Source: Acheta domesticus
Lineage: Eukaryota > Arthropoda > Insecta > Orthoptera > Gryllidae
Direction of reading: 5' to 3'
Length of the DNA stretch: 64,000 bases
Assembly: GCA_031308135.1 (NCBI GenBank)
Contig: JAHLJT010009436.1
Span: 117,869,272-117,933,271, forward strand
Positions 37,401-51,867 of the stretch are shown piece after piece. The notes under the pieces were generated by a model. The model was not told the origin of the DNA and did not search any database. It worked only from the letters and a program-made list of their open reading frames with translations. The stretch's first letter is position 1. Each line of letters opens with the position of its first letter. The position numbers were made by a program, and so were the translations under genes.

Positions 37401-39149
37401 CCTACTAAATGCGTTGTGATTTTTTCTCCTGTATAAATCTATAAACTAGGCAATTTCATGTATGGGCTCAAGGCAGAATGACAAAAACATACCTGCCTTT
37501 AAATCAAAATCTTTAAAATGCAAGCTCATTGATGTCATAATCATTGTTTTAAATTCATTTCTGTTCTAAGTTCTGAGAAACTTTGTTAAATTTGCATCTT
37601 CCAAGTTCTGAATTTTTTATAATTAGTTTCAAAAGTTGTGTTGAAATATGTCAAGTAGTTGTGTTGGAATATTAACCAAAAGCAAACTGAAATGTGCCAT
37701 AAGAATTCTATGGAAGCAGAATTTGTTGGACTATCCTCTTCAGGAATCAACAAGCTAATTAATAGTAAGATCTGAATGGAAGTAGTCGTATTTAAACCAT
37801 GCATTTTGTAAAATTAATATAATGAATTCTACCTGTGTGTGGTATCTTCCAAAATTTGTTGCATGTCTTTTTTTTAAAGTAACCGTGCTTGTTGTGGTTA
37901 TAAAAAAAAGTTAACATGTAAGCAATTCTCAAAATAATACTAATGTTTCATTAATTTTTCATCTAATTTATGTAAAACATTTTGTAAAAATTTCATCTGA
38001 TCAATGTTCAGCATCTTTAGAAGCTGAAAAGTTTTCAGTTAACACATTAACTGTAAATATTTTAGTACATCTCAAGAGGAAGATGAAGAGGGAGAACAAT
38101 CAGAAGAGGAGGAAGATGATGAAGAATTGATTCTTCAAGTCGGACCATGAATTCTCCCCAGAATCTGATTTGGAAAATGATGGCACTGAAGTAACTCCCA
38201 TGCGAAGAGCAAGAACTGCTCAGAAAGGTACTGTTGAAATTATGATAATTTTAGTACAGTAATTATTGCAAGATATATATGATGCTACGATAGGTTTCTA
38301 TTTTTATATTGAGTGCAAATTATTGTTTTCATTCAATTGAGATAGGTTTTTTGATGAAACTTGTAGATTCAGGAGCAAAAAATGTATTAGAAAATCTTGT
38401 GAGAACCAATCATTTTGCTCATGAAATTGGACACATTTTTTAAAATAATATTATAAACAAACACTTTTTATGAACCATCGTTTTATTCATCTCTTTATGA
38501 TTATCAGCTCCATTTTTGTATGAAAACAGTTTGTACACTGATGCCTAAAGTGCACTGCTGTCACTTTTGCCATTGTGTGTGTTACATTTTTCAGATGCTT
38601 TATGAATAGGACTAACTTCTCATATTATGTAATAGGATATGATAATATTTTCATTTTTATACAGTTGTAGAAAAAAATATTTTTAATTGTAGATGCTGTG
38701 TAGTTCACAAACAAATGAAATTAAATGAAAACTAGTAGGGTTACAAAAAGGCTTAGACTCTCTCATACTAATAGTCTCACCTTTTCTTTTGAGGTGGGTT
38801 AATTTTTCAGTTTTGTCCTACCCCTTTCCTGGGTGCCATCTATCACAAAGGGGACATTTCCAGGGGCCCCCACTGTTAAGTACTCTCCCTTGGAAGATTT
38901 TCCCAGAAAAGAAACTTCCATCATGCCACCGAAATGAAAAAGCTGTGGTCCAACTTGGCCTGTGCCTTTACATACATAGATACATACATTGTAAAATGAA
39001 AAAATGCCCCTGAAAATGTAAATAAAATATTAATAATAAAAAAAAGTACAAACCAAGAATAAGAAAGAAAAACAAAGCATGTAGTATGATTCTTGTAATG
39101 GAGCATGCTGGGGAAAAAAATAACATACATACATACATGCATCCATACA

Positions 39150-39180
<31 letters not shown>

Positions 39181-42100
39181 CATACATGCATACATGCATG
39201 CATTCATCCATATATTACATACATACTTACCTACATATGTACATACATACGTACATATGTTCATATGTACCCATGGCCCCATCTCAGGATTTATGATGTT
39301 CTGAATGTAGGAAGCAGTTCCTCAATTACTTACACAAATGGCACACAATCTCACTCAGGGTAATTGATTAATGTATGAGAGTATTACCACACTCCCATAC
39401 TCCCCATTTTAGGGCATTGATGTGTTACTTGAGGGACTGGGAATGCCCCCCACGCCACAAACATTATAGAAAACATTCATACCTTACATTCGATTTGAGT
39501 TCAATTCTATAGCCTGAGAGACGTCTAGGAGCGGAGGACTGCCCCCTAGAAGCCCCCCATATATGCCAAGATGTCATGTGTCTTGACTCCTGTCGGTAAA
39601 ACAGGTTTCGGTTATGTGAAAATATAACAATAATTTAATAAAAGCATATGAATAAAAGCATATGAAATAATAGCAATGAAAATGAAATTGATATTTTTAA
39701 TGCATACCCGGATCTATTCCATGCTCTGCAAAATTGAATTTAATCTCAGAGGACATTTGACACCATTTGTTGTCATAAGAACAATGTTAACAAAATTACT
39801 GTAGTTTCAAACTACAAACCACACACTCATTAATTGACAAACTTTTTGGAATTGAACATCTTAACGGAAAACATAGACTAAAATATTTAAAGGTCATCTC
39901 AATTAACATAATGGTTTTATTTTCCTATAATATTTATTTTGTATTGATGTAATAGTGCTATCACAAAACAATACCTTTTTCACATTATGCCAATAGCACA
40001 GTCCCCTAAGAGTGTAATGAAATGATGCTGGGAGAATAGAAGAGGAAATATACAAACTTTTGAAGCAAAAATTGGATTTTTGAGGAATATATTGTTTCAG
40101 GGTTTTTGATAATGCACAATTTTGAGCTCATTTACACACAAAGGCTTTTGAAATTTGGAAATTCTTCAATTGAGATAATTTGAAGAATTGTGCGTATTAA
40201 TGCAGTACATTTTAAAATCTACTTTTGCAATTTTTTGAAAATATAGAAGTTTAACAAATATTGAATCTGTGCCATTTTTGTAAGCTTACTTTGCTCTTAG
40301 AAGCCATTTTCGATGTTTTTACAGCTTCTTTGTAAAGTACTCCCCTCAAAATAAATATCTTTTTCAAATGTGAGAATCATTGAGAGAGAAACGTTTTTTG
40401 GGAGGAGAGAAGAAACACACACGCCTCTCTCTCTCTATCTATCTATCTATCTATCTCTATCTACCTCTCTCTCCTCTCTCTATCTCTCTCTCTTGTATCA
40501 ATGAACCCCAAGACATATTTCCTTCAAAATTGTGGGGTTTTTTGCTGCTTTAAACAACACTGTGTATACAAGAAAGTTAAAAGGGCATTGAAATAATATC
40601 TAATGCTTTAACAGTTTTCAAAAAATTATACATTTGAAGAAAATAAGATAGTAGTTCTCATTTTTTGAGGACTAATGTTTTAGGGGTGAACAGGACTGTT
40701 ACATATCTGGAAAACCTGAACCCTCCACATTTCGATTCTGACACCACATGAACCCAAAGCAAAGAATACTTGAAAATACTATCTCTGTGCGTCAATGCAA
40801 ACATTATTATTTAATTTGTATGGCAGTTAGCCAAAGCTGATAGAATTTAAAATTGAATTTATAGTTACACACTCTTTAATTTTCAACAATTAATTTTAAT
40901 TGCCCAGACTTAATAACTAATTTTTATTAGTAAATTTTCATCCATTCAAACACAGTAGTTACTTTTCAGAGATTTTTAATTTACATGATTGTTAATATGG
41001 ACCTTTACTTTCTCATTAACATATTGTAATGCTGCAAAAAAAATCAATGTAAAATTTTAAGAGAAGTTCAGGGGGTGTGATTTCTGAAAAAACAGAGAAA
41101 ACTTGGAAAACACATGGAAATTTAAATACAGAAATCATGAAGGGAAATGGCTGGTGGTCGTGTTAGAAAATGGGGATTCGACTTGAGCTTGAATCCTTAC
41201 CAAAATGAATGAATGAATGAATGAATGATGATGTAACATGATATGACAATTAGATTAAGTATTCGTCCTTTATAATGCCATGTGTAGTTATCTGAAAATT
41301 AAAAGTTCTTTTTTGTAAACAGAAGAGCAGCAGTAATATTACTTATGAGGAGGTGATAATGAAAATGTGATTATTTTGTTATTGATAGATTTTGTATTGT
41401 CTGAATTCTGTGATATTATTGGCTGAAATTTCATGGAATAGTCCCTGGTAATGAAAAATGTCTTTACCAATATATTTAACACAGAATAGTTGGAAAAGAC
41501 ATCTTTCCTTACCACTTCCTTATTGTAATAGTAATATTATTTTATGAGGGTTGTACCAAAAGTAAGGTTTCCATATTTTTTACAAATAGAAAACCTTATT
41601 TATTGTATTAATTTATACATTGTTGAAAAGCTTACACTGTTGTCTATTTTTCAACATAGTCTCCAATTTTCGACACACTTTTGAAGACGGTGCTCCAGCT
41701 TTTGTATTCGTAAGTCGAAGAAGTATCCCGCCAATCTGTTGAGGAAGCGTGTGACCTCTGCTCGGACTTTCATTGTTGCTTTGAGGCGTTTGCCAAGTGT
41801 TCCTTTAGCTTGGGGAAGAGATGATAATCGCTGGGGGCTAAGTCCGGGCTGTATGGGGGATGGGGCATAACGGTTCACCTAAATTTCTTCAAAAGCTCCT
41901 GTGTTAGACGAGCGACGTGGTGGTCGAGTGTTGTCGTGAACAAGCCCTACTCCTCCCTCAGTCGTCCTCTCCGGTTAGTCTGGATTGCGGTAACTTCCTT
42001 ACGTGGAGAAACCAGATTACTGCTCGAATCTTGCACTTGGCAGGAGCAGCGGACCATTACTTCCATCTCTAACAGCTGCCAAGCGAAATACTGAGCGATG

Positions 42101-45100
42101 CAACGAATTGTGGAAGGGCAGGCTTGAGAGTGGGGAACCACTGCGCATGGCACTGTTGTCGGATTTAGCCTAGCACCTTCCGTCGAGGCTGTAGCTCGTT
42201 GGGAACCTTACTTTTGGTACAAGCCTCGTACTACCATAAAATATACACAGTTCAGAGAAGCAAACTGTTATAGATTACTAGTAATGATTTCGGAATTTGT
42301 CTACTTTAACATATTGCTCAGAGATAAAAGTATTATAGTGTAGTATTCTTTTGATTTTAGTATTCTTTTTGAGCCTTTATAGTGTTATAGGTTTTTGAGA
42401 GTTATGAATGAAGTTCTGAAGCCTTGTTTAGAAAAGATCACATTATAAATGAATTCTGATGAGGCTTAGCATTTCTTTGAAGTGGTGATTCAGTTGGGAT
42501 TAAAAGCCCAGAGGGAGAAGCAAGATCATCAGCAAGCAGTGCTCTGTGTCATGAAGGGTGGCTGCTTTCTGGAAAACAGGGAAAATTCAGTAAATTCGTT
42601 CTTTAGAACTCAGGGAAAATTTTCAGATAGTTACAAAATATTAGATAATATTTGATATTATTCCTTAAAAAAATGTACAGCATTATTTTTTGCTCAACTT
42701 CAGAATTACATTGAGGCAAGAAAGTTCTAAATGTGCTGGGGGATGTAACTTGAAAGGAGTGGCATAGTGAAGTAAAAGTGCCACAAGGCAGTGGGGTAGG
42801 TCCTATGTTATTTTTGATGTTTATGAATTATATTTTGATTTTGGGGGAAGATGGGATAATGAATCAGATTTGTTACTTTCTGTTGTTGTGTGATGAGGTT
42901 AAGGGAAATGATTGAGGGAATGAAAAGTAGTTTAGAAAGTCTGACTAATTAATAGTATTCTTAATAAGTAGAATTAAACTGTATCAAAAACTAAAAGCAT
43001 TGCTAGTAGGTACTAAGTGTTTGTAGTTTCCTAGGAGTGGCTTGCCATGGGTAATTGTGATATTAAAGAAAACAGTGAAATTATTAAGATGGTTTCGGAG
43101 GGTAGGTGTAATAATAAATAAAATTTACATATTTCAGGGATATGGTAAGAGAGGAGAGGAAGGCAAGAGCAAACTTTATAGCTAGAAGTTTTAAATTGCC
43201 TAATTACAGTAAAATCTGTCTAAGTTGGAATCAATCAGGACACGAAGAATTTCCGGTTTAGGGAGGTTTCCGTTTAATGGCAAGGATTGTCCATTTTATG
43301 GCATTTCTGATATTGATTTTTCTGCCCTGAAAGTAGTAAATTACATGATAGTAATTTAATTATAATTATCAAAATAACATTACCATATAACGATTATAAA
43401 AGAAATCGCCAATAAATTAATATTAAACACTGTTCATTGACAGTTCTCAGTGAAAAATACACAACTTACTGTCTAGTGGCTGTATTTGACTGCTTGCTGA
43501 CTCCTTCAATGTCCAATGTGTCACAATTCAGTACTACGACTTTTCTAATACCCACGCGTGGCCTTCGAATCACGTAAATGGTCCGAGCGATAATGATTTT
43601 CAACGCGAGGCAGGGAGACAGGTGAATAGAAGCCATGCCCATGGAAAACCTTTCCCGCGCTCAGAGAATCGGGAGAGAGGGAATTTACCTGCAGCCTACG
43701 CCTGAGACAAGCGACCTCAAAGACAAATTCTATGCTGACAGGTGAAGCCCCTCTCCTTCCATGTCCACCTGCTATGACTAAATCATGTGTCACAGGATAG
43801 AGAATTTAAAACAGGCTTGCAGATGCATTAATTTCATGAAGAACATTTCACGTCCTCTCTGCCAATTGCATTAAATTTACAGAAATTCTGTTTTATAAAA
43901 GATTTTTGTCCCCTGCATGACACTGAAAAAACTGTTCCGTTTCCACATTGGAGAGATTCCATTTCTAGCTGAATAAAATGCCATTTAACTTCATGTGCTG
44001 GGGGAAATTTTCCGGTGAAGGCAAGTTTTCCGGCTTGCCCTGAGTTTTTGTGGTTTGGCCAGATTTTACTGTATGGAAAAACAGTTTTTTGTTCTCTCTT
44101 TGTGTATTGTTCTTTGTCTTAAATGGCGTTACGAAAAATTGTAGGTTACAAAAATTATAGAATAAATCCTGTAGAATAATTTTAAGTAAAAAGCCCTTTT
44201 TACTGTTATGAAAATGTCATGTATTATACTAAAATATTTTCAGGATTGCCTTGTGAAGATGAAGAACAACCAACAGATGAACATGCTTGCCAGAAATGTG
44301 GGAAAAGTGATCATCCAGAATGGATCTTACTGTGTGACAAATGTGACTCGGGTTGGCATTGTTCTTGCTTACGTCCAGCTCTAATGGTTATTCCTGAAGG
44401 TGATTGGTTCTGTCCACCATGTGAACATGTAAATATTTTTTTATTTAATTATAATTTCAGGCGTCTAATGTTTCGTAAGTCAGCACATTAATAAAGTTAC
44501 AATGTGTGTTGAATATGATGATTTTCACTTCAAAGTTTTAGATGAGCTCATTATGTAAATTTAATACATTAAGTTGTATGTTTAGAATTATTAATTTTGA
44601 AGATATGCAAGTGTATAATTCATACATTGTTAGTGAAGAAATAGTACTGTGTAACTAACTAACTCCTGAGCATCATTGGCATCTCTGACACAAGGGTATC
44701 ATTTGTTTATGAGGAAGATGTAAATTAACCATTGTAATTCGATAAAATACATATCCTTTACTATCAAATGGTACATGCTGTGAGAGGGATGACAATGCAT
44801 CAAAAACAAAAACTTGTCAAAAATCAATTATGCTGCATTGTTTCTTCGTAGACAACATGAATGTGTATCACATATCAAAAATTTATAAATGTTGCTCGAA
44901 AATATTTTTGTATTTGCAATTCAAAGTCGTACTGCCCTATTGATTGTTCATCGAAGAACCTGTTGCAAAAGATTTTAAGAGCAGAGTGAGGAAGTTTGTA
45001 AACAATGTCTGGGAGTCTAGTCCATGTTTCCATTACTTGGCAGTAAGGCTCCTGACGGTAATGCCAAGTAGGCAGTCGATCCTGATGAATAAGTGCTAGT

Positions 45101-47587
45101 TTAACACATTCCACTTATAAGATTTAAATAACACTCACAGTTTTAGTCTTATGTTGACAGGAGTTGTTTTGAACAAAGTAGTTGATAGTGGTTGCTTGAA
45201 AGTAGAAGACTAGTTGCTTTGAATAAATTGAAGAGGGGAGGCATGGCTCCAGTCCTCCCCACTCTCTATCCAACATGGGTTCTGAATTTTTTGTCTGGAA
45301 ATATAAAATAAATATGTCATTATTTTATTTTTTTATTTCATATATTACAGGCAATCACCAAATTTCAAAATAATTGAAATTTTAATGTTACGAGATATTT
45401 TTACAACTAAATTTTTGAAGTATTAGGTGTTTAACATTCCTTTCAAGTTGACACTTCGAACAAAACAATTTCACTTTCACAGAATGTACCTTTCTACACA
45501 TCATCCACAAAGGTACCTAATAATACGATAATGTTCCTGCATAGGAAACTGAATAGAACATTATCTGTATAACATAGTTTCCTCATAAGAGTTGCCCACA
45601 GAATTTTGTAATGTAAACCATCAGTATCAACATTAAAATCCACCAAATTAAACATCACTTACACATATTATGTTATATACAATCTAAATATAATTATCAA
45701 AATAATCTATACCCTTCAACAGGTTCATTTTCAGTCTGGTAGCCAGTAAGTATAATTAAGGCTATAGTGAGAAGACTATAATCTAAGTTTATAGGCTACA
45801 AAAATAAAAATGTGTTGCATAGTCTCCAGTGTTGAGACGGGGGAATAATAAATAGGTGACCAAATTTGAGATCCACATAGTAAAATAGGCCTCACCAGTG
45901 TTACATATCACAATTATCAACAACTTTAGTAAGATTTAGGCTCCATGGCCTGTTCCTTGTTTCAAGTATTCCCCACACTAGTTACGGTGTTCCTGGACCT
46001 CCCAGTTTCCTTGGTCTGCTGGGGTCTCTATTTCCTCTTGGGCTGTAGTTCATTACCATCTTTGGAAGTCCATTTGGTTTCATTCTTTTTATATTATCTT
46101 GCCATTTTATTTGATATTTCTGTATTTAAGTGACCAACTTTTTTCTTTTTAGTGTATTCTGTATTATTTTCATGTTATTTGTTGTACTACTCTCAGATAC
46201 CTCTCTTGGGCTGTCTCTATTCTCTGTTGTCTCTTTGTTTGAGTGTTCGTGTTTTGCTGCCATATTGTAAGTTTGGTTGTGCCACTATGATGTGGATTCT
46301 TATTTTTGTTTCTTTATTCCTTTTTCAGAAGTATCTGTTTCTGCAGCCATTGATCTTATTAAATTCTGCCAGTTTTGTCTCAATATCTTCCTCTCTTAGT
46401 GATATCTGGTTGCTTAGAAATGTGAAAGGTGCTGCTTGTTCAGTTATCTGATTATTTGATACAATTTTTACTCTGCACTTTTCCTTTCCTGCACTTCCAC
46501 ACTAATCCTTTCCTGCTATTTCCATTGCCTTGGTTTTTTCTATTGATGTTTTCATTTGGTATTATTTTGTTATTCTGTTAAGTCTGTGTGCTACTTTTTA
46601 AAGTACATCTTCCTTTGTAGCTAGTACCACCTGGCCATTGGCATATAATATTGTTGCTATTTTCTTGTGTCTCATCATTATTCCTCCTTCTGTTTGTTTC
46701 TTCGATTCTTGAATAATTTGGTTCAATGTTATTGAATAACAAAGAGGAGAGTGCTGTCACAGTCCTTCATTTGTAGGTATTGCTTTAGAGATGCTCCAAT
46801 CCATGTTTTGTATTGAAACCTTTGCTTCTTGGTACAGGCTTTCTTTTGCTTTTATTAGGTGATTGCCTACTCCTTCTTCTTTTAGTATATCATACTTTCT
46901 ACCTGTCTACCTTGTCATATGCTTTTCATAGTGTACAAAAATAATAGGAATGTTGGCAGTGAAAAAACGGCGAATTTTATGTAATGCTGCGCGAAAAAAC
47001 GGCGAATTTTCGGCAGAAAAAAATTCATTGCTGAGCCCTGATACCGAAAAAGTGGATTAAACCAATTGCTAAATTAAGAATAAAACATCCCCTAACACGT
47101 AGTGTAGCCAGAATCCCTGTTTTGTGGATCCTGATACCGAAAAACCAATTGAAAGCAAAATGTCTGTCTGTCCGTCCGGTGTATGTGGGACAACACTAAC
47201 ACCTAAACTATTGCGTACGATTTTTTCCAAATTGAAGAAGCCCTCTTCATCGGGCCTGAGTCAAAGCTCTCCAATTTTGAAAAAACACGAACTTTTGAGA
47301 GTACTTAACATGAAGCCCCCCCCCCCCGACATTTTCAAAATTTTCTCAAAAATGGGTCCAAATTTTTTCTTTAAATTTCTTGTAAGAGTACAGTTAAATG
47401 CACTCATCAAGATCCAATTTTCACGGTTAACTCTGAATTTTCGAATATTGCAAAAGTTTGAATTTTTTTCAAGCTCTTTCTACAACTACAATATTAAAGG
47501 GGAGTCCGGAGCTTTCGGGATTTATCACCTGCTTAGTGCAGTTTCAAATTTAGCGTTCAGAATGCTGCCAATAATAATAATAATAAT

Positions 47588-47626
<39 letters not shown>

Positions 47627-50600
47627 TAATAATAATAATAATATTCACTGTATAATAACTCCACCTAAGGAGTACACGACCTTGGAGTTGGTGGTGGAGC
47701 TTGAGTACCCCCATGAGCCTGAGAGCTATGTCAGTGGTAGCCTAGCTACTGGTAGGGTCTCCCTTGCTGAATAGGTTGAAGGTGAGGGGTCCGACGAAGA
47801 AGTACTCCATTTTGAGGAGAGTGGGAAGTAAGTAGAGAGGGAAGGGTCATGAACCTTTGGACTTCCTGTTGTCGGCCCATAGAGGGTACAGGAGAGAAAC
47901 TGGGTTGGCACACCAGGCCACTGATTAGAGTGGAGGCCCGAACCTTGCATTAGCCAGCGAAGGAGGCTGCCTTCAGCAGTCAGTGAAAATCCCGTAGGGT
48001 TTAGTAATGCCGACTGGCGATCGGAGGGACCCCTTGCTGGGCCTGCAGGGGGATGCCCCGAGGCCACTATGGGTCGCAGGAAACAACCCAAATGTTAAGT
48101 GTGATCTGCGAACTCGAACTTGCTACCTGCGAATCTTCACTTGAAACCAATGAGCAAAATGAATAGAACAAGCAATGTAATGAATCTTAACGTGCCTTGT
48201 TCTACCAATGTCCCATACCTGCTCAGGAAACCGAGCTAATGTCACCTTTTCGACGTCTGGCCATCCCACGGATGTTAGTCCCAGGGACCCAGAGCCGGCA
48301 GTAGCTCGAAGCCATCGTCAGAGATGGACCCGGGATGAATTAATGGAGGTGATGTGTGCTTTTACTATGCAAAAGTGAAAAATGGGGGCTCAGAAATAGA
48401 AGTTTTTAAGACATGGAGAGAGCGGAACCCAGATATGAGACCTACCCTAGACTCAAAGAAGCTTGCCAGTCAACGATGATACATACTCAGCAGTGGAAAA
48501 ATTCACAGCAGAACTACTTGCAGACATCCAGAGAAACGCAGAGTATGTTCATCAATCAAACCATCCACATGACGAACATTTAGAACCATCTAATATCCCT
48601 GAAAATGATGATCCACTTCAAGGTCATCTCTTCCAAATGAAACATCCGTCAGTGGTGAAAATTCATCTGGCCATGAGTCACACGATAAGGAAATGATGTG
48701 GGACCTCCTCCGACGCAAGATAGAACGAGTTCGTCTACTTCCATTCGAATCTCGTGCACCATTGAGGAGAATTTATGAAAATGCTAAAGCTAAGAGAGTG
48801 ATAGAAACAGCGAATTCTGTCTTAAATGAGGTTGTAGAGACCTTAAGTAGAGATCTAGATATTACTAAATCAATCACATCGTGTATGCAAACTGGATATC
48901 TAGTATCTCAGATAATCTTGGGACCAGCCAAGAACACCGATGGCCGACAGCCAGACAAGAGTAAAAAGCTCCGTACCTCCGTGGCTGAAAAGAATTATGA
49001 AACGGATAGCCGACACACGGCGTGAAATATCACTCCTAGCCGAGGCATCTTCTAAGTCAAACCACACGTATAAAGTTCAACAAAAAAATACTCCACGTTG
49101 AACAAAAATACCTAATTGACAATGACACAACAAGGCTAATGGTAGCTGAAAACCTAAAAAAAAAAAATCCAAGCATGGGCTCAACGAATAAGACGGTACA
49201 AACGTAGAATCGATTTCCGTATACAGAACCGGTTGTTTGAAACAGATGCGAAGAGATTCTATCGCAGTCTGACTGAAAACCGAATGGCAATGCTGCCCCT
49301 CCTTCAAAAGATGACGTCGAAACATTTTGGTCAGAATCTGGGAGGGGAGGAAACCAGATTCTACAACAAAGACGCATCGTGGCTCCAATCTGAAGTTGAT
49401 GCTGCCAATGGACTTGTGGAAACAGTGGAACATGTTCAAGGATTCTCGAAAGAGGACCTATGCCAAACAATTAAGAATATGGGGAACTGGAAATCCCCTG
49501 GGGTTGATAAGATCCAGATTTATTGGATTAAGAAATTAACAGCACTACATTCTTATCTTGCAAAGGCTGTTAATAAAATTTTAGAAAACCCTAACGAACT
49601 CCCCGAATGGCTCACTCGTGGCATTACATATTTTGCTACCCAAAGGAGGAGACAGCTCTTTGGCGCGAACTACAGGCCAATTACTGCTTGCCAGTAATGT
49701 ACAACTTATAACTGCAGCCATTGCTGACAAAATGTATAGGCACCTAGAGAAGAACCATCTGTTGACAGTTGAAACAGAAAGGATGTCGTAAAGGTTCCTA
49801 TGGCTGTAAGGGAAATCTTGCTTCTGAAATAAAATAATTTTGAATGATGTAAAAGAAACGAAAACGTAATTTAAGCATGGCTTGGATTGACTACCAGAAG
49901 GCTTTTGACAGTGTACCACACGATTGGATTTTGAAGACCCTGGAGATCTATCGTTTTCATCCTAGACTTTGTTGAGTTTTGCAAGGCTAGTATGAAGTTG
50001 TGGAGCACCAGGTTACTAATCCACAGCGGAAAGGGAGTAGTAGAAACCAGAAGTATTCAGATTAACGGGAATTTTTCAAGGAGATTCACTATCCCCTCTG
50101 CTGTTTTGCATTAGTTTGATTCCTCTATCAAGACAGCTGTCGCACACTGACTTTGGTTACAAGCTCCATGGTGATGAAATGCCTGTATCACATTTATTTT
50201 ACATGGATGATCTTAAAGTTTTTGCTAAGAATGAAGCAATTCTCTCCCAAATGCGGTCTGTCATCAATGATTTTAGCAATGACATCTGCATGAAGTTTGG
50301 TCTTGACAAGTGTGCAAAAGCCAACTTAAGAAGAGACAAAATGACCACGTCCGAGAACATTGAAGTTGATAGACACACTGTCATTCAAGATCTTGAGCCA
50401 GGTAAAACTTACAAATATCTGGGCATTGAAGAATGTGAGACCATCTCGAACGACACAATGAAAGAGAGAATTCGCAGGGAGTATTATAGACGAGTGAGAC
50501 TTGTCCTGCAGTCCGCTCTGAACTCAAGGAATAAAATATCAGCAATAGGTAGTTTGGCGGTGCCTGTTGCCGAATACAGTTCGGACTAGTAGATTGGACT

Positions 50601-51833
50601 GAACAGGAAATTCGCATCATGGATCGAAAAAACCAGAAAATTGCTTACAATGCATCATGTAGCCCACCCCGAGCTGATGTACATAGATTTTATGTGTCAC
50701 ATAAGGAAGGAGGAGGCCTGAGACGAGACAATTGAAGCCTCCTGGCACAATGCAATAACTGGGATGGGAAAGTATGTAGTCAGCCATCAAGATGACCCAC
50801 TAATGAGGCAGGTCATGAAATCTGACCGAAGAATGGGAAACAGAGGCATTGTAAGTGTACCAAGAAGCATTGTGAACAAGACTATGCACGACAACCAGAA
50901 TGACAGAGACACTGAACTTCTGATGCTACTTAACAAGAAATTTGAGACACAGAAAATGTTAAAGAAATCGTGGAGAGACAAACCACTCCACGGACATATC
51001 TAAAAAGAATGGACAAGGTGCAGATCAATAATGATCAATCATTTATGTGGCTTAAAAGGGGAAGAATGAAGCCAGAATTGGAAGCACTTGTTATAGCTGC
51101 CCAAGATCAGGCCTTGAGAACATGACATTATGATTAAAGCAGTTCTCAAAATTTCCAAAGATGATAAATGCCGCATTTGTCAGGAACACGTAGAAACCAT
51201 CGATCATATTGTCACAGCTTGTCCAATCCTAGCAAAGACCGAATACTTGAAAAGACACGACAGGGTGTGTAGCTACCTCCACTGGCAGATCTGTACCGCC
51301 TCGAAGTTCCGAACACATGCCCCAAGTGGTACGAACACTCACCGAAACCGGTGACGTCTGTTGGATTGTGTACGATATTGTACGACTAACAAATTCAAAC
51401 TGATCGCACGATAGCAGCAAACGAACCGGATATAGTCATCCGGATTTGGAGAACAAATCGTGTTTACTTGTGGATGTTGCTGTACCTTGCGATCAAAATG
51501 TCGTTACCAAGGAGGCAGAGAAACATCTTAAATACAAGAGTTTGGAAATCGAGATCAGCCGAATGTGGGCGTAAAAAGCACAGGTCGTACCGATAGTTAT
51601 CGGAGCTCTGGGATTTGTTCTGCAAAATTTGAGTAAGAACTTGTCTAAACTCCCAGGTAATCCAAAAGACTGGGAAGTGCAAGAAATAGCTTTATTTGGA
51701 ACAGCCCATATTTTGCGCAAAGTATTGTAGAGGCACCGACAGTCCCTAGATCTGCTCCCTTAGGTAGCTGGTTGCAACCTGGAGTAGATTTTATATTCAG
51801 CCGACACATAACATCTTAAGTTGTGATTTAGAG

Positions 51834-51867
<34 letters not shown>

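Noticed and set aside
39086..39304. His/Thr/Tyr/Met repeat ORFs at the TACA tract
   Set aside because: Simple-sequence artefact; also considered and rejected as a CRISPR-like array because there are no unique spacers.
47124..47774. 216-codon ORF with an Ile/Asn run
   Set aside because: It runs through the dispersed repeat, the AAT tract and the R4-like leader. A chance frame.
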